Assembly (NCBI RefSeq): GCF_900111015.1 | Contig: NZ_FOFS01000004.1 | Location: 235,316 to 299,315 of the forward strand | Source: Solimonas aquatica | GTDB taxonomy: Bacteria; Pseudomonadota; Gammaproteobacteria; Nevskiales; Nevskiaceae | DNA length: 64,000 nucleotides | Reading direction: 5' to 3' | Part shown: piece by piece, positions 37,120 to 46,730 of the stretch | Position numbering within the stretch: the stretch's first letter is position 1 | Layout: each line of letters opens with the position of its first letter | Program-made: the position numbers and the translations under genes | The notes under the pieces: model-generated | What the model saw: only the letters and a program-made list of their open reading frames with translations | What the model was told of the DNA's origin: nothing | Database searches by the model: none

Positions 37120-39915
37120 TCAAGCCTCCAGGATGCGGTGACGGATGCCGATCACCCGCGCCGCCAGTCGCGTCAGCTCGGCATTGCGTTCCAGCAGCAG
37201 ACCCTGACGCTGCAGGGCGTGGCGGTGTGAGATGCCGCGCAGCGCGCGATACGCCTCGATCAGCACCTCGCGATCCGCCCCATCGAGCACCCCGGCCTCG
37301 GCCAGTGCGTCGAGCTGCCGCCAGTTGTCCGAATACTCGATCACCGCCGGCGCCCGATGCGCCTCGCGCAGCAGCAGGTACTGGGCGATGAACTCGATGT
37401 CGATCAGCCCGCCCTCGCCCTGCTTCACATCCCAGAATTCCTCGCTGGACTTGTCGAGATTGGCGCGCATCTTGGCCCGCATCTCGACGATATCCTGACG
37501 CAGCTTCTGCGCATCGCGCGCCTGGCAGAGCACCTCGCGGCGCAGCTGCGCGAAGGCGCGCGCCAGCCCCGGGCTGCCGGCCACGCAGCGCGCACGCGTC
37601 AGCGCCTGATGCTCCCAGGTCCAGGCTTCCTTGTGCTGATAGCTGGCATAGCTGGCCATGCTGCTGACCAGCAGGCCCGACTTGCCGTTGGGGCGCAGCT
37701 CCATGTCGATCTCGTAGACGCGCCCGGCCGGCGTCTGCGTGGCGAGCCAGTTGATCACGCGCTGCGCCAGGCGCGCATAGAACACGCCGTTGTTGATGCT
37801 GCGCGGGCCGTTGCCGGTGTCGCCGTCGAGCAGATCGCAGTCGTGCAGGAACACCAGATCCAGATCCGAGCCATAGCCCAGCTCGATGCCGCCGAACTTG
37901 CCATAGGCGATCACCGCGAAGCCGGCCGGGGCGCCGTCGCCGCGCCGTGGCGTGCCGTACTGCGCGCGCATCTCCGCCCAGGCGCGCTGCAGGGCCTGAT
38001 CCACCAGCGCCTCGGCCAGCCAGGTGAGACGGTCGCTGACCTTCACCAGCGGCAGCACGCCGGTGAGATCGGCGGCGGCGATGCGCAGCGTCATCTCCTT
38101 CTGGAAACGTCGCAACAGATTCATGCCCTGCTCGGTGTCCTCCACCGGCACCTCGTCGATGCGCCGGTGCAGCTCGGCGGCGATCTGCTCACGATCCGGC
38201 GGCGCGTAGAGCGTGCGCGGGTCCAGCAGGTTGTCGAGCAGCACCGGCGCGCGCGCGATGAATTCGCTGAGCCAGGGACTGGCCGCGCACAGCTGCAGCA
38301 GCTGCCGCCGGGCGACGGCGTTTTCCTTGAGCAGGGTCAGATAGGTGGAGCGGCCGACGATGGCCTGCACCACTTCCAGCACGCGGAGCAAGGCGGTCTC
38401 GGCCGACTCCAGCGTCAGCGCCTCGTCGAACAGGCTGGCCAGCAGCCCGAGCAGACGCTGCTGCGCGTCCTCGTTCATCTGCCGCACCAGCCGCGCGGTG
38501 TGCAGGCCCTGCAAGGCCTGCAGCAGCTCGCGGGGCAGACGTCCGTATCCGGCCTGGGTCAGCGCCTCCAGCGCGGCATCGTCCTGCAGCATGCCGAACC
38601 ACAGCGCGCGCAGCAGGCCGGCGCTGGCCGGCTCGGCGGCGCGCTCGGGTTCGGTGAAGATGCGGTCGAACTGCTGCTGCACGAACTCGCGCACCCGCTC
38701 CAGCTGCCGCAGCAGGCTGGCCCAGCTCTCGCAGCGCAGCGCCGCACACAAGGCCGCGCGCGCCTCTTCGCTCAGCGGCAGCGTATGCGTCTGCTGGTCG
38801 GCGTGGATCTGGATCGCGTTTTCCAGGCGCCGCAGGAACACATAGCTCTCGTCGAGCTGCGCGGCCACGTCGATCTCCAGATGCCCGCTCTCGCCCAGAT
38901 AACGCAGCACCGGGCGCAGGCGCGTATCGCGCAGCGCCCGCTCGGCGCCGCCGCGCACCAGCTGGAAGGACTGCACGATGAACTCCAGCTCGCGGATGCC
39001 GCCACGGCCGAGCTTGACGTTGTCGGTCTGGCCCTTGCGCGCCACGTCCTCGGCGATCAGGCGCTTGAGATGCCGCAGCGAGCCGATCGCGTCGTAGTCC
39101 AGATAGCGGCGGTACACGAAAGGCCGCAGCGCCTGCAGCAGCGCCGTGCCGGCGAGCAGATCGCCGGCCACCGGCCGCGCCTTGATCAGCGCATAGCGCT
39201 CCCATTCGCGGCCGTGCACCTGGTAATACTCCTCCATCGCCGCGAACGAGGCCGACAGCGGACCGGCCGAGCCGAAGGGCCGCAGCATCAGATCGATGCG
39301 GAACACGAAGCCTTCCGGCGTGACCTGCGCGAGCAGGCGCTGCACCAGCTGCGCGAGCTTCACGAAGTACTCATCGCTGGACAACGGCCGCGCGCCATCG
39401 CTCTCGCCGGCCTCGGTGTGGCAGAAGATCAGATCGATGTCGGAGGAAAAATTCAGCTCGCGTCCGCCCAGCTTGCCCATGCCCAGGATCACCGGCGCAA
39501 TCTCGGTGCCCTGCGCATCGCGCGGCACGCCGTGACGCGCCTGCAGCTGCGCCTGCGCATAAGCCAGGGCACTGGCGCAGGCGGCGTCGGCCAGCGCGGA
39601 GAGATCGTTCAGGGTTTCGTCCAGCAGCGCCAGACCGGCGAGATCGCGGCAGGCGATGCGCGCCATGTGCAGGCGCCGCAGGCGGCGCAGCCCATCCATG
39701 TAGGCGGCTTCATCGTTCTGCGGCAGCGCGGCGAAGTCCTGCGTCAGCTCGGCGGCGGCCAGCGGCCGCGCGAAAACCCCGGCATCCGCGCCCCAGGCGT
39801 GCAGGCGCGGCAGCGACTCGCGCAAGAACACGCTGGCCTGCAGCAGACGCGGCAGTTCATCGCGCAGCGCCGCCGGCAGCCAGTCATGCAGCGCCGTGCG
39901 TGTTTGCTCGTCCAT
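37120..39915 (-). CDS. glnE: Glutamine synthetase adenylyltransferase/adenylyl-removing enzyme
   Basis: A 931-aa bifunctional enzyme that adds AMP to, or removes it from, glutamine synthetase in response to PII. It has two nucleotidyltransferase modules: the N-terminal de-adenylylating half with GMGKLGGRELNFSSDIDLIF, and the C-terminal adenylylating half with AYGKFGGIELGYGSDLDLVF, each containing the catalytic GxDxD-type acidic pair, separated by a helical linker. The ATG at 39915 gives MDEQTRTALHDWLP; the frame continues upstream only into the neighbouring gene. Only 10 bp separate it from the amidase gene. Confidence 0.97.
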   Translation of the reverse strand: MDEQTRTALHDWLPAALRDELPRLLQASVFLRESLPRLHAWGADAGVFARPLAAAELTQDFAALPQNDEAAYMDGLRRLRRLHMARIACRDLAGLALLDETLNDLSALADAACASALAYAQAQLQARHGVPRDAQGTEIAPVILGMGKLGGRELNFSSDIDLIFCHTEAGESDGARPLSSDEYFVKLAQLVQRLLAQVTPEGFVFRIDLMLRPFGSAGPLSASFAAMEEYYQVHGREWERYALIKARPVAGDLLAGTALLQALRPFVYRRYLDYDAIGSLRHLKRLIAEDVARKGQTDNVKLGRGGIRELEFIVQSFQLVRGGAERALRDTRLRPVLRYLGESGHLEIDVAAQLDESYVFLRRLENAIQIHADQQTHTLPLSEEARAALCAALRCESWASLLRQLERVREFVQQQFDRIFTEPERAAEPASAGLLRALWFGMLQDDAALEALTQAGYGRLPRELLQALQGLHTARLVRQMNEDAQQRLLGLLASLFDEALTLESAETALLRVLEVVQAIVGRSTYLTLLKENAVARRQLLQLCAASPWLSEFIARAPVLLDNLLDPRTLYAPPDREQIAAELHRRIDEVPVEDTEQGMNLLRRFQKEMTLRIAAADLTGVLPLVKVSDRLTWLAEALVDQALQRAWAEMRAQYGTPRRGDGAPAGFAVIAYGKFGGIELGYGSDLDLVFLHDCDLLDGDTGNGPRSINNGVFYARLAQRVINWLATQTPAGRVYEIDMELRPNGKSGLLVSSMASYASYQHKEAWTWEHQALTRARCVAGSPGLARAFAQLRREVLCQARDAQKLRQDIVEMRAKMRANLDKSSEEFWDVKQGEGGLIDIEFIAQYLLLREAHRAPAVIEYSDNWRQLDALAEAGVLDGADREVLIEAYRALRGISHRHALQRQGLLLERNAELTRLAARVIGIRHRILEA

Positions 39916-39925
39916 GACCGCCGCT

Positions 39926-41431
39926 CTACAGCGGCGGACGCCGCTGCGCCCAGGGCTGCGCCTGTTCCAGCTGCGCGGCCAGACGCAGCAGCAGACCCTC
40001 GCCGCCCGGCGGCGCCACGAACTGCACGCCCAGCGGCAGCTCGTAGCTCTCGCCGGCGGCATTGCGGCAGCTGGCGAAATACAGCGGCACCGACATCGAC
40101 GGCGTGCCGGTGATGTTGGACAGCTGCGTGAACGGCACCCACTTCAGATTCTCACGCGCGTTCTGCTCCAGCATGTCGGTCTTGAGCAGAAGCCTTTCCA
40201 GTCCCAGCGCCAGCACCACGCGCAGCGCGGTCTGCTGCCAGACCGGCGTGACGATCTCGCCGACGCGCGCCGGGGGCGCGGCCATGGTCGGAGTCAGCAG
40301 CAGATCGTAGCGGGCGTGGAACTCGGCAAGCTGGTGCGAGTACAGCGCCCAGCGCTGCTGGCCCTCCACGTACTGGCGCGCCGACAGCGCGCGGCCGAAG
40401 GCGGCCATGGCGCGGGTGTCGAGTTCGAAATCGGAATCCGGACAACCCGTCTGCCGCTGGATCTCGGCCATGCTCGCCGCGCAGGTGGCAAACCACATGG
40501 TGAGAAAATCCAGGGCCAGCTGCCGGCCGTCGAGCTGCGGCTCGGCCTCCTCGACATGATGGCCCAGCGATTCGAGCAGCCGCGCGCTGTGCATCACCGC
40601 CTGCACGGCCTGCGGATCCACGGGCGTTTCCAGCGGCGAGCGCGTGCAATAGCCGATGCGCAGCCGGCCCGGGTCGCTGCGCACTTCTTCCAGATACGGG
40701 CGCTCGGGCGGCACGATGTAGAAGCTGCTGCCCAGCTCCGGGCCTTGCGTGGCATCGAGCATCGCGGCGCTGTCGCGCACGCTGCGCGTGAGCACATGGT
40801 CGACCACTGCGCCGTGCATGCGGTCCAGCTGCAGCGGCCCGCCGGGATTGCGCGCGCGGCCGGGCTTCAGACCGAACAGGCCGCAGTGCCCGGCGGGAAT
40901 GCGGATCGAGCCGCCGCCGTCATTGGCGCCGGCGATGGGCACGATGCCCGCCGCCACCGCCGCCGCCGCACCGCCGCTGGAGCCGCCGGGCGTGTGATCC
41001 AGATGCCAGGGATTGCGGCAGGGTCCCCAGAGTTCGGATTCGGTGATGGCCTTGGAACCGAACTCCGGGGTGTTGGTGCGGCCGAAGATCACCACGCCGG
41101 CCTTGAGCCAGCGCTGCGTCATCTCGGCATGGCGCTCGGCCCTGGCCTTGCGCAGGCCGCGACAGCCCAGCGTGGCCGACACGCCCGCGTATTCCTGGCG
41201 GATATCCTTGAGCAGGAACGGCAGTCCGGCGAAGGGACCCTGCAGTTTCTCCTGCGCGCGCTCGCGCGCGATCTCGTGCATGGCGATCACGATGGCATTG
41301 AGCTTGGGGTTCACCGCCTCGGCGCGCGCCAGCGCCGCGTCCAGCAGCTCGGCCGGACTCACCTCGCCGCGCGCGACCAGCTGCGCCAGCCCCAGACCGT
41401 CGTACTGCTGATACTCGTCCTGGCCGATCAT
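39926..41431 (-). CDS. Amidase signature family hydrolase
   Basis: A 501-aa amidase-signature enzyme that hydrolyses a C-N amide bond. The Ser-cisSer-Lys triad is recognisable: Lys75 in PFLLKDI, Ser151 in [14 protein letters not shown] and Ser175 in [11 protein letters not shown]. The sequence resembles the subgroup that includes 6-aminohexanoate-cyclic-dimer hydrolase and many uncharacterised amidases rather than GatA; no GatB or GatC genes are nearby. There is no signal peptide. It sits between DUF486 and glnE on the same strand, so the three may be co-transcribed, though no functional link is obvious. Confidence 0.92.
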   Translation of the reverse strand: MIGQDEYQQYDGLGLAQLVARGEVSPAELLDAALARAEAVNPKLNAIVIAMHEIARERAQEKLQGPFAGLPFLLKDIRQEYAGVSATLGCRGLRKARAERHAEMTQRWLKAGVVIFGRTNTPEFGSKAITESELWGPCRNPWHLDHTPGGSSGGAAAAVAAGIVPIAGANDGGGSIRIPAGHCGLFGLKPGRARNPGGPLQLDRMHGAVVDHVLTRSVRDSAAMLDATQGPELGSSFYIVPPERPYLEEVRSDPGRLRIGYCTRSPLETPVDPQAVQAVMHSARLLESLGHHVEEAEPQLDGRQLALDFLTMWFATCAASMAEIQRQTGCPDSDFELDTRAMAAFGRALSARQYVEGQQRWALYSHQLAEFHARYDLLLTPTMAAPPARVGEIVTPVWQQTALRVVLALGLERLLLKTDMLEQNARENLKWVPFTQLSNITGTPSMSVPLYFASCRNAAGESYELPLGVQFVAPPGGEGLLLRLAAQLEQAQPWAQRRPPL

Positions 41432-41465
41432 GCAAAGCCTCTCCTTGGAATCGCGCAGCCGGTGT

Positions 41466-41816
41466 TCACGACCGGAAAATGAAATACGCCGCGCCGCACA
41501 TGCACAGCGCCGCCCACAGATAGTCGAGCTTGATCGGCTGCTTCATGTACAGAATCGCAAACGGCACGAACACCGCCAGTGTGACGATCTCCTGCAGGAT
41601 TTTCAGTTGCGGCAGTGACAGGCTGGTGTAGCCGATGCGGTTTGCCGGCACCTGGATCAGATATTCGAAGAAGGCGATGCCCCAGCTGATCAGCACCGCG
41701 AGCAGCCAGGGCTTGTCGCGCAGATCCTTCAGATGCGCATACCAGGCCACGGTCATGAAAACATTGGACAGGCACAGCAGCGCGGCGGCCTGCACCACAG
41801 CGGGATTGATCGGCAT
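41466..41816 (-). CDS. DUF486/DMT-family small membrane protein
   Basis: A 116-aa membrane protein with four hydrophobic helices (AALLCLSNVFMTVAWYAHL, AVLISWGIAFFEYLIQVP, KILQEIVTLAVFVPFAILY, DYLWAALCMCGAAYFIF). The central FFEYLIQVPANRIGY is diagnostic of DUF486, related to the drug/metabolite transporter superfamily. Four helices are half of a full DMT transporter, so it probably dimerises. The substrate is unknown. It precedes the amidase gene by 34 bp. Confidence 0.9.
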   Translation of the reverse strand: MPINPAVVQAAALLCLSNVFMTVAWYAHLKDLRDKPWLLAVLISWGIAFFEYLIQVPANRIGYTSLSLPQLKILQEIVTLAVFVPFAILYMKQPIKLDYLWAALCMCGAAYFIFRS

Positions 41817-41905
41817 GGCAGTTCCCGAAGCATGGAGGAGGAATCCGGCGAGTGTAGAACCGGAGGCGAGGCCTTCGAAACCGGGCCGGCGCCGGGGCCG
41901 CCGGC

Positions 41906-41936
41906 AAAAACCAGAGAGCCGGCGCGAGGCCGGCTC
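41906..41936 (-). terminator. Terminator after the EipA-like gene
   Basis: On the minus strand a perfect 8-bp stem GAGCCGGC/GCCGGCTC (41916-41923 and 41929-41936) with a 5-nt loop is followed within 6 nt by five T. It ends transcription 25 nt after the EipA-like stop. Confidence 0.8.
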
Positions 41937-41960
41937 CTGACATCTCCCACGCCGCCGGAT

Positions 41961-42587
41961 TTACAGCGGCAGGTAGGACATCTTGCGCGTGTAATGCACG
42001 TAGCCGAGGCTGGCGCCGGCACGCAGGCCCACGCCGGTGCGGATCGGCGCGAGCACGATCTTGTCGCTCTTCTGATAGTTCACGCCGACGCCGGCCACCA
42101 CATAGAGACTGCCGTCCACCGCCGGGAAGCGCTGGAACAGTTCGGTGGAGGAACGCAGGTTGTAGACCAGGGTGAAGACCTTGGACGCGTTGCCGCCGAA
42201 GTCCCAGCCGATCGACGGACCCTGCCAGTACACGTCCTGGCTTTCACCGCCCTTGAACTGCAGGGTGCCCTTGCCGTAACGCAGGCCCACCACCATCGCG
42301 CCGCCGCCCTCGGTGCCCATGATGTAGGCATTGGGACGGCCGTAGTCGGAGAAGGTGCGCTCGATGGCCTTGGCCAGACCTTCCGTGGTGGAGCCAAAGA
42401 ATTCGGAAGCCGCCTTGGTGACTTCATCGGCGCTGTAGGTGTGCGCCTCGTCGGTCTTGCCTTCGCTGGAGGGCTCGACCGGCGCCTGGATATCGCCCGG
42501 CTGCGCCTGCGCGCTGGCGGCCTGCGCGCTGAGCACGCCCAGCAGCAGCGCCGTCATCAGAGTCCACTGTTTCATCGAATCTCGCAT
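41961..42587 (-). CDS. EipA family (DUF1134) envelope protein
   Basis: A 208-aa secreted protein. A signal peptide (QWTLMTALLLGVLSAQAASA) leads into the DUF1134/EipA domain, with HTYSADEVTKAASEFFGSTT, SDYGRPNAYIMGTEGGGAM and VYWQGPSIGWDFGGNASKVF. EipA of Brucella is a periplasmic protein required for envelope integrity, with a small beta-barrel fold. The ATG at 42587 (MRDSMKQW) is preferred over 42575 because AGGAG lies 7 nt upstream. It is first on the minus strand of a small envelope cluster with the TerB-like and barrel genes. Confidence 0.9.
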   Translation of the reverse strand: MRDSMKQWTLMTALLLGVLSAQAASAQAQPGDIQAPVEPSSEGKTDEAHTYSADEVTKAASEFFGSTTEGLAKAIERTFSDYGRPNAYIMGTEGGGAMVVGLRYGKGTLQFKGGESQDVYWQGPSIGWDFGGNASKVFTLVYNLRSSTELFQRFPAVDGSLYVVAGVGVNYQKSDKIVLAPIRTGVGLRAGASLGYVHYTRKMSYLPL

Positions 42588-42656
42588 CGAGCTACTCCTG
42601 AACATGGTAAGGGCCGGAGTTCGCCATAGCGGCTCTGAACCCCGGCTTAAAGTTTT

Positions 42657-43088
42657 TTACGCGCCTGCGGCCAGACGTGTCTGCACGAAGTCGGCGTGCG
42701 GAATGAACAGCAAATCGGCGAGCTGACGGATGCGTCCTTCCTCATGCGGCGCAAGCCGGCCATCGGCCAGCGCCACCTGCCAGAGCCAGCTCAGCAGCTC
42801 GCGCTTGCCGGCGGCGTCCAGCTCTTCGTTGAGCAGGGCCACGAACTCGTGCATGGAGATGGCCGCGTCGCTGCGATCCAGCGCGCGGCTCAGCAAGGCC
42901 TCGGCGCTGGACGCATCGAGCTGCAGTCCGGTGAGCAGCTGCTTGCGGATCAGGCCCAGCTCTTCTTCGCTGCGCGAGAAATCCGCAGCGGCGATTTCCA
43001 GCAGCAGCACCGCCATCGCCAGATGACGGTCCAGCCCCGCGCGCGGCGGCGGGGCAAAAGCCTGGGTGAGTCTGCGCAGAAAGCTCAT
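42657..43088 (-). CDS. TerB-like (tellurite resistance B family) protein
   Basis: A 143-aa helical protein of the TerB/DnaJ-N-like superfamily. The pattern LAMAVLLLEIAAADFSRSEE, a helix with a conserved acidic pair, and WLWQVALADGRLAPHEEGRI with its second acidic pair form the usual duplicated metal-binding site. There are no other ter genes, so tellurite resistance should not be assumed. It lies 7 bp after the barrel protein gene and is probably translated with it. Confidence 0.88.
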   Translation of the reverse strand: MSFLRRLTQAFAPPPRAGLDRHLAMAVLLLEIAAADFSRSEEELGLIRKQLLTGLQLDASSAEALLSRALDRSDAAISMHEFVALLNEELDAAGKRELLSWLWQVALADGRLAPHEEGRIRQLADLLFIPHADFVQTRLAAGA

Positions 43089-43095
43089 CTAAAAA

Positions 43096-43836
43096 TCAGA
43101 ACGAAAGTCCGACACGCAGGTTATAGACATTGTAGTCGCCGATATGTTCGTACTCCGGCGTGATTTCCAGCAATGCCAGCGAGAAGCGCAGACCCAGCAG
43201 CACGCGCGTGTAGTCCGGGCTCTGGTTCTGCAGCCCCAGGGTGGTCTTCAGCGCGCCGCTGGGATCGGCCTTGGCGCTGACCCGGCCGACGCCCAGATAC
43301 GGCGTGATGAAGGCGAAGCCCTTGGAGACCAGGGCATCGACCGACCAGGCGCGGTAGTCGAAGTCATCGATGCCGCCGGACTTGGCGTAGCTGGCCGCCA
43401 GCGCCAGCGCCGGCGAGGCCACGCCGCCTTCGAGAATCGCGTAGCGCAGCTGGCCGCCATAGAAGTTGGCGCCGCTGCCGGGCACGGCGGTGTAGAAGGC
43501 CGCGACGTCGAGTCCCAGCGGCAGGCCCTTGCTGATCGAGCCGCCGACAAAGCCCACGGCATCGACATTGGAACCGGTGAGCGTCTTCCAGGCCGCGTCA
43601 TTGCGCGTGGCGCCGTAACCACCCACGGCACCGACGCCGATGCCGGTGAGGCCGGTGGCTTCGGCGGGCGCGAGGTTCTTGTAGTTGAACACCGCGCCGA
43701 CGTCCTTGACCACGTCATGGAAAGCCTGCTGACAGGCCGACAGACCCGCGCTGCAGCTGATACTGAAATCGGCGTTGGCGGCGTGCGCGGATGGCATCAG
43801 CGTCAGCAGCAACAGCGAGGCGGCAAGTCTACGCAT
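43096..43836 (-). CDS. Outer-membrane beta-barrel protein
   Basis: A 246-aa protein with a clear signal peptide (MRRLAASLLLLTLMPSAHAA) and a mature part rich in alternating aromatic/glycine strands, for example FVGGSISKGLPLGLDVAAFY and LLGLRFSLALLEITPEYEHI. It ends in a Phe (YNLRVGLSF), the typical C-terminal signal recognised by the BAM complex. Two cysteines near the N-terminus (SCSAGLSACQ) may form a disulfide. The family is not clear to me; it resembles small barrel proteins of unknown function. It is co-directional with the TerB-like gene 7 bp downstream. Confidence 0.75.
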   Translation of the reverse strand: MRRLAASLLLLTLMPSAHAANADFSISCSAGLSACQQAFHDVVKDVGAVFNYKNLAPAEATGLTGIGVGAVGGYGATRNDAAWKTLTGSNVDAVGFVGGSISKGLPLGLDVAAFYTAVPGSGANFYGGQLRYAILEGGVASPALALAASYAKSGGIDDFDYRAWSVDALVSKGFAFITPYLGVGRVSAKADPSGALKTTLGLQNQSPDYTRVLLGLRFSLALLEITPEYEHIGDYNVYNLRVGLSF

Positions 43837-43900
43837 GGTCGGCTCCGGGGAGGTTCTTGAGGTGGCGCGGAGCATAGCAGAGCCCCGCCACCGTCCGGCT

Positions 43901-44575
43901 TCAAGCCTGAGGGCCTGTGAAGTGCTCGGCAATGAAGGGCTGCAACTGCTCGGCCAGCTGCGTGAGCTTGCCATGGAAGAAATGTCCGACCTCATGCAGG
44001 GTGATCAGCTGCGGCGGCGGCGAAAATTTTTCCAGCACGGCGCGGGTGTCCTCGTAGTTCACCACCTCATCATCGGTGCCGTGCACCACCAGCCAGGGAC
44101 AGCGCGGCCGCGTCGGCACCGGCAGATGCTCGAAGTACTTGGCAAATGGCGGCGCGATGCTGATCTGCGCGGTGGGCGACAAGCGCGCCGCGGCATTGAC
44201 GCTGACCCAGGCACCGAAGGAAAAACCCGCCAGCAGCAGGCGCCCCTGCGGAAAACGCTCGCGCAGCCAGCCGGCGAGAAACACCACGTCATCGGTTTCG
44301 CCGCGCGCGTGATCGTGCGCGCCCTGGCTCTTGCCCACGCCGCGGAAGTTGAAACGCAGCGCATGCAGGCCGGCCTTCTGCGCGCAGCTGGCCAGGGTGT
44401 AGGTGACCTTGTTGCTCATCGCGCCGCCGAGCAGGGGATGCGGGTGGCAGATCAGGGCGTAGTCACCGGTGGCCAGCTCGGCGCGCGGCGCCGACCACAG
44501 CGCCTCGATCTGGCCGGCGGGCCCGGCAATCAGCTCGCCGCGGGTCTGGCCGGGTTCTGGAAATGGGTCTGACAT
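43901..44575 (-). CDS. Alpha/beta hydrolase
   Basis: A 224-aa alpha/beta hydrolase of the short subgroup common in proteobacteria. It has ALICHPHPLLGGAMSNKV, the oxyanion strand RFNFRGVGKSQG, the nucleophile elbow GFSFGAWVS and the acid/His pair near GTDDEVVNYED and HEVGHFFHG. It is cytoplasmic. Substrate unknown; relatives act on esters or thioesters. The ATG at 44575 is chosen; upstream residues look non-coding. It is divergent from the HTTM-DCC gene. Confidence 0.88.
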   Translation of the reverse strand: MSDPFPEPGQTRGELIAGPAGQIEALWSAPRAELATGDYALICHPHPLLGGAMSNKVTYTLASCAQKAGLHALRFNFRGVGKSQGAHDHARGETDDVVFLAGWLRERFPQGRLLLAGFSFGAWVSVNAAARLSPTAQISIAPPFAKYFEHLPVPTRPRCPWLVVHGTDDEVVNYEDTRAVLEKFSPPPQLITLHEVGHFFHGKLTQLAEQLQPFIAEHFTGPQA

Positions 44576-44685
44576 GGGCTCGTGTCGGTGTGTGCGGCGA
44601 TAATTGTGCCCGATCTTTCGCAATGCCCTTGCCAGCGACGCGGCGAACCCGCAGCATCGCGGACGGCCGAACCATTCTCAAGCCC

Positions 44686-46491
44686 ATGCCACCCGATCTT
44701 GCGCAACGCTACCCTCGCCTGGCCGAGATCATCGGCATCGACCTGCGCTCGCTTGCACTGCTGCGCATCCTCCTGGGACTGGTGCTGCTGGGCAATCTGC
44801 TGCAGCTGCTGCCCGAGGCCGGGCTGTTCTTCTCCGATCAGGGCCTGCTGCCGCGCGCGGCGCTGATCGCCACCGGCGAACCCTGGCGCCTGTCGCTGTA
44901 TCTGATCAATGGCCAGACCCTGGTGGTGCTGGCGCTGCTGCTGTTGCAGCTGGCCGGCGCGCTGATGCTGACCCTGGGCTTGCGCACCCGCCTGGCCAGT
45001 CTCATCAGCTTCGCGCTGTGGATCTCGCTGCTGGCGCGCAATCCCGCCCTGTTTGCGCAGGGCGATGTGCTGGTCGCAGCACTGCTGTTCTGGCTGATCT
45101 TCCTGCCGGCCGGCGCGCGCGCCAGCTTCGATGCGGCGCTGTCGCGCCGTGCGCCGCCCGAGGAAAACCTGCACGTGTCCTGGGCCTCGCTGGGCCTGCT
45201 GCTGCAGGTGGCCTCGGCGTATTTCTTCGCCGGCCTGCTGCAGACCGGCGCGGCCTGGTTCGGCGAGTTCAGCGCGCTGTCGGAAATCTTCGCCCTGGAT
45301 CATCTGGTGCTGGCACCCGGCCGCTGGCTGGCGCAGTTCCCGCAGCTCTGCGCCGTGCTCAGCGCCGCGATCCATGTGACGCTGTATCTGGCGCCGCTGC
45401 TGCTGTTCATGCCGTATGCGCTGCGGCCGCTGCGCCTGGGCGCGCTGCTGGCGCTGGCTTGCATCGAAATCGCCACGCTGCTGTGTCTGGCCATGGGCAA
45501 TCTGCCCTGGGTGAGTCTGGCCTCGCTGGCAGCCTTCGTCGGCGGCTGGCTCTGGGATGCGCGCGCTGCCCGGCCGGCCGAGCCGGCGCCGCAACTCTTC
45601 TACGACGGCGACTGCGCGTTCTGCCGCAAGAGCGTGCAGGTGCTGCGCACCGTGCTGCTGCTGCCGCAGCTCAAGCTCGCGCCCGCGCAGGACACCGCAC
45701 GCACCCGCACCCTGATGCAGGCCAACAATTCCTGGGTGCTGATCGACAGCGACGAGCAGGCTTATCTGAAATGGCAGGTGCTGCTGACGCTGTGCCGGCA
45801 TTCGCCGCTGTGGCGCGTACTGCTGCCGCTGCTGCGCCTGTCGCGGGTGCAGCGCGCCGGCGATGCGCTGTACGACTTCGTCGCGCGGCATCGCGCCGGC
45901 ATCGGCCGGCTCTGCGCGCCGCTGCTGGCGGAGCCTGAGCTGTGCTGGCAGAGCCCGCCGCGCCTGCTGCGCTTCGCCGCCGTGGCAGCGCTGCTGACGC
46001 TGCTGTGGAACCTGCAGGGTGCACAGCTGCTGCCCGCCTTCGTGCAGCGCCTGCTGGCGCCGCCGCTGCAGCTGCTGCACCTGGATCAGCGCTGGGACTT
46101 CTTCGCACCCGCGCCCGCCCGCGAGGACGGCTGGTGGGTGGTCGCCGCGCAGCGTGCCGATGGCAGCCAGATCGATCTGCGGCATCCGCAGCGCGGCAGC
46201 GCCGATTTCAGCAAACCCGAGCGCGTGGTCGATGAGGCCGCCAACAGCCGCTGGCGCAATCTCGATGCGCAGCTCGCCGAGCCGCAGGCCGTGGCCCTGC
46301 GCCAGAGTTACGCCGCCTGGCTGTGCCGGCAATGGCAGGCCGGCGCCGACGATGCGCAGCGCATCCTGAGCCTCAAGCTCATCTACATGCTGGAACGCCG
46401 GCCGGAGTCCGGCGGGCCGGCCACGCTCGAACAGCAGGTGATGCTGCGCTGGGACTGCGTCCCCGAGCCAGCCAAGGCCCTGGCGCCCTGA
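44686..46491 (+). CDS. HTTM domain fused to a DCC thiol-disulfide oxidoreductase-like domain
   Basis: A 601-aa membrane protein. The N-terminal part (1-290) is an HTTM (horizontally transferred transmembrane) domain, related to vitamin K-dependent gamma-carboxylase, with about eight helices such as SLALLRILLGLVLLGNLLQL. From about residue 305 a DCC/DUF393 domain begins with LFYDGDCAFCRKSVQVLR, whose DGxCxxC motif is typical. A C-terminal segment (about 430-600) includes RWDFFAPAPAREDGWW, the HTTM-associated tail. HTTM-DCC fusions are known but their reaction is not. The start is uncertain: ATG 44686 chosen, ATG 44623 also in frame. Confidence 0.82.
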   Translation: MPPDLAQRYPRLAEIIGIDLRSLALLRILLGLVLLGNLLQLLPEAGLFFSDQGLLPRAALIATGEPWRLSLYLINGQTLVVLALLLLQLAGALMLTLGLRTRLASLISFALWISLLARNPALFAQGDVLVAALLFWLIFLPAGARASFDAALSRRAPPEENLHVSWASLGLLLQVASAYFFAGLLQTGAAWFGEFSALSEIFALDHLVLAPGRWLAQFPQLCAVLSAAIHVTLYLAPLLLFMPYALRPLRLGALLALACIEIATLLCLAMGNLPWVSLASLAAFVGGWLWDARAARPAEPAPQLFYDGDCAFCRKSVQVLRTVLLLPQLKLAPAQDTARTRTLMQANNSWVLIDSDEQAYLKWQVLLTLCRHSPLWRVLLPLLRLSRVQRAGDALYDFVARHRAGIGRLCAPLLAEPELCWQSPPRLLRFAAVAALLTLLWNLQGAQLLPAFVQRLLAPPLQLLHLDQRWDFFAPAPAREDGWWVVAAQRADGSQIDLRHPQRGSADFSKPERVVDEAANSRWRNLDAQLAEPQAVALRQSYAAWLCRQWQAGADDAQRILSLKLIYMLERRPESGGPATLEQQVMLRWDCVPEPAKALAP

Positions 46492-46504
46492 AGCAGCGCT
46501 GCAC

Positions 46505-46730
46505 ATGGACTTGATTGATATCGGCGCCAGTGAGCCGGGGCTTTCATGGACTGCCAGTGGCAGTCCACGCCCGGATCACGGGCGGGGCTGGGGCCCCGCC
46601 CCCGGAGGTTGGCGCTCATGAGCTTGATTGATATCGGCGCCAGTGAGCCGGGGCTTTCGTGGACTGCCAGTGGCAGTCCACGCCCGGATCACGGACGGGG
46701 CTGGGGCCCCGCCCCCGGAGGTTGGCGCTC
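46505..46730 (+). repeat. Two tandem 113-bp units copying the start of tatD
   Basis: Units 46505-46617 and 46618-46730 differ at about four positions. Each begins with the first 25 bp of tatD, including its ATG, followed by 88 bp rich in palindromes: TGGACTGCCA-G-TGGCAGTCCA (46547-46567 and 46660-46680) and GGCGGGGC-TGGG-GCCCCGCC. Each unit ends with GGAGG 9 nt before the next ATG. Each encodes a 38-residue ORF (MDLIDIGASEPGLS or MSLIDIGASEPGLS at its start, PGGWRS at its end) whose TGA overlaps the next ATG. The real tatD begins at the third ATG, 46731. It looks like insertion of an 88-bp palindromic element with a 25-bp duplication, then amplification. Confidence 0.85.

Noticed and set aside
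37357..40113. A 918-codon plus-strand open frame opposite glnE
   Set aside because: Antisense to glnE, low complexity and no start context.
39926..41431. Calling the amidase GatA (glutamyl-tRNA amidotransferase subunit)
   Set aside because: No gatB or gatC neighbours, and the sequence fits the general amidase group better.
42657..43088. Calling a tellurite resistance operon from the TerB-like gene
   Set aside because: No terZACDE genes are present; the TerB fold alone is common in unrelated contexts.
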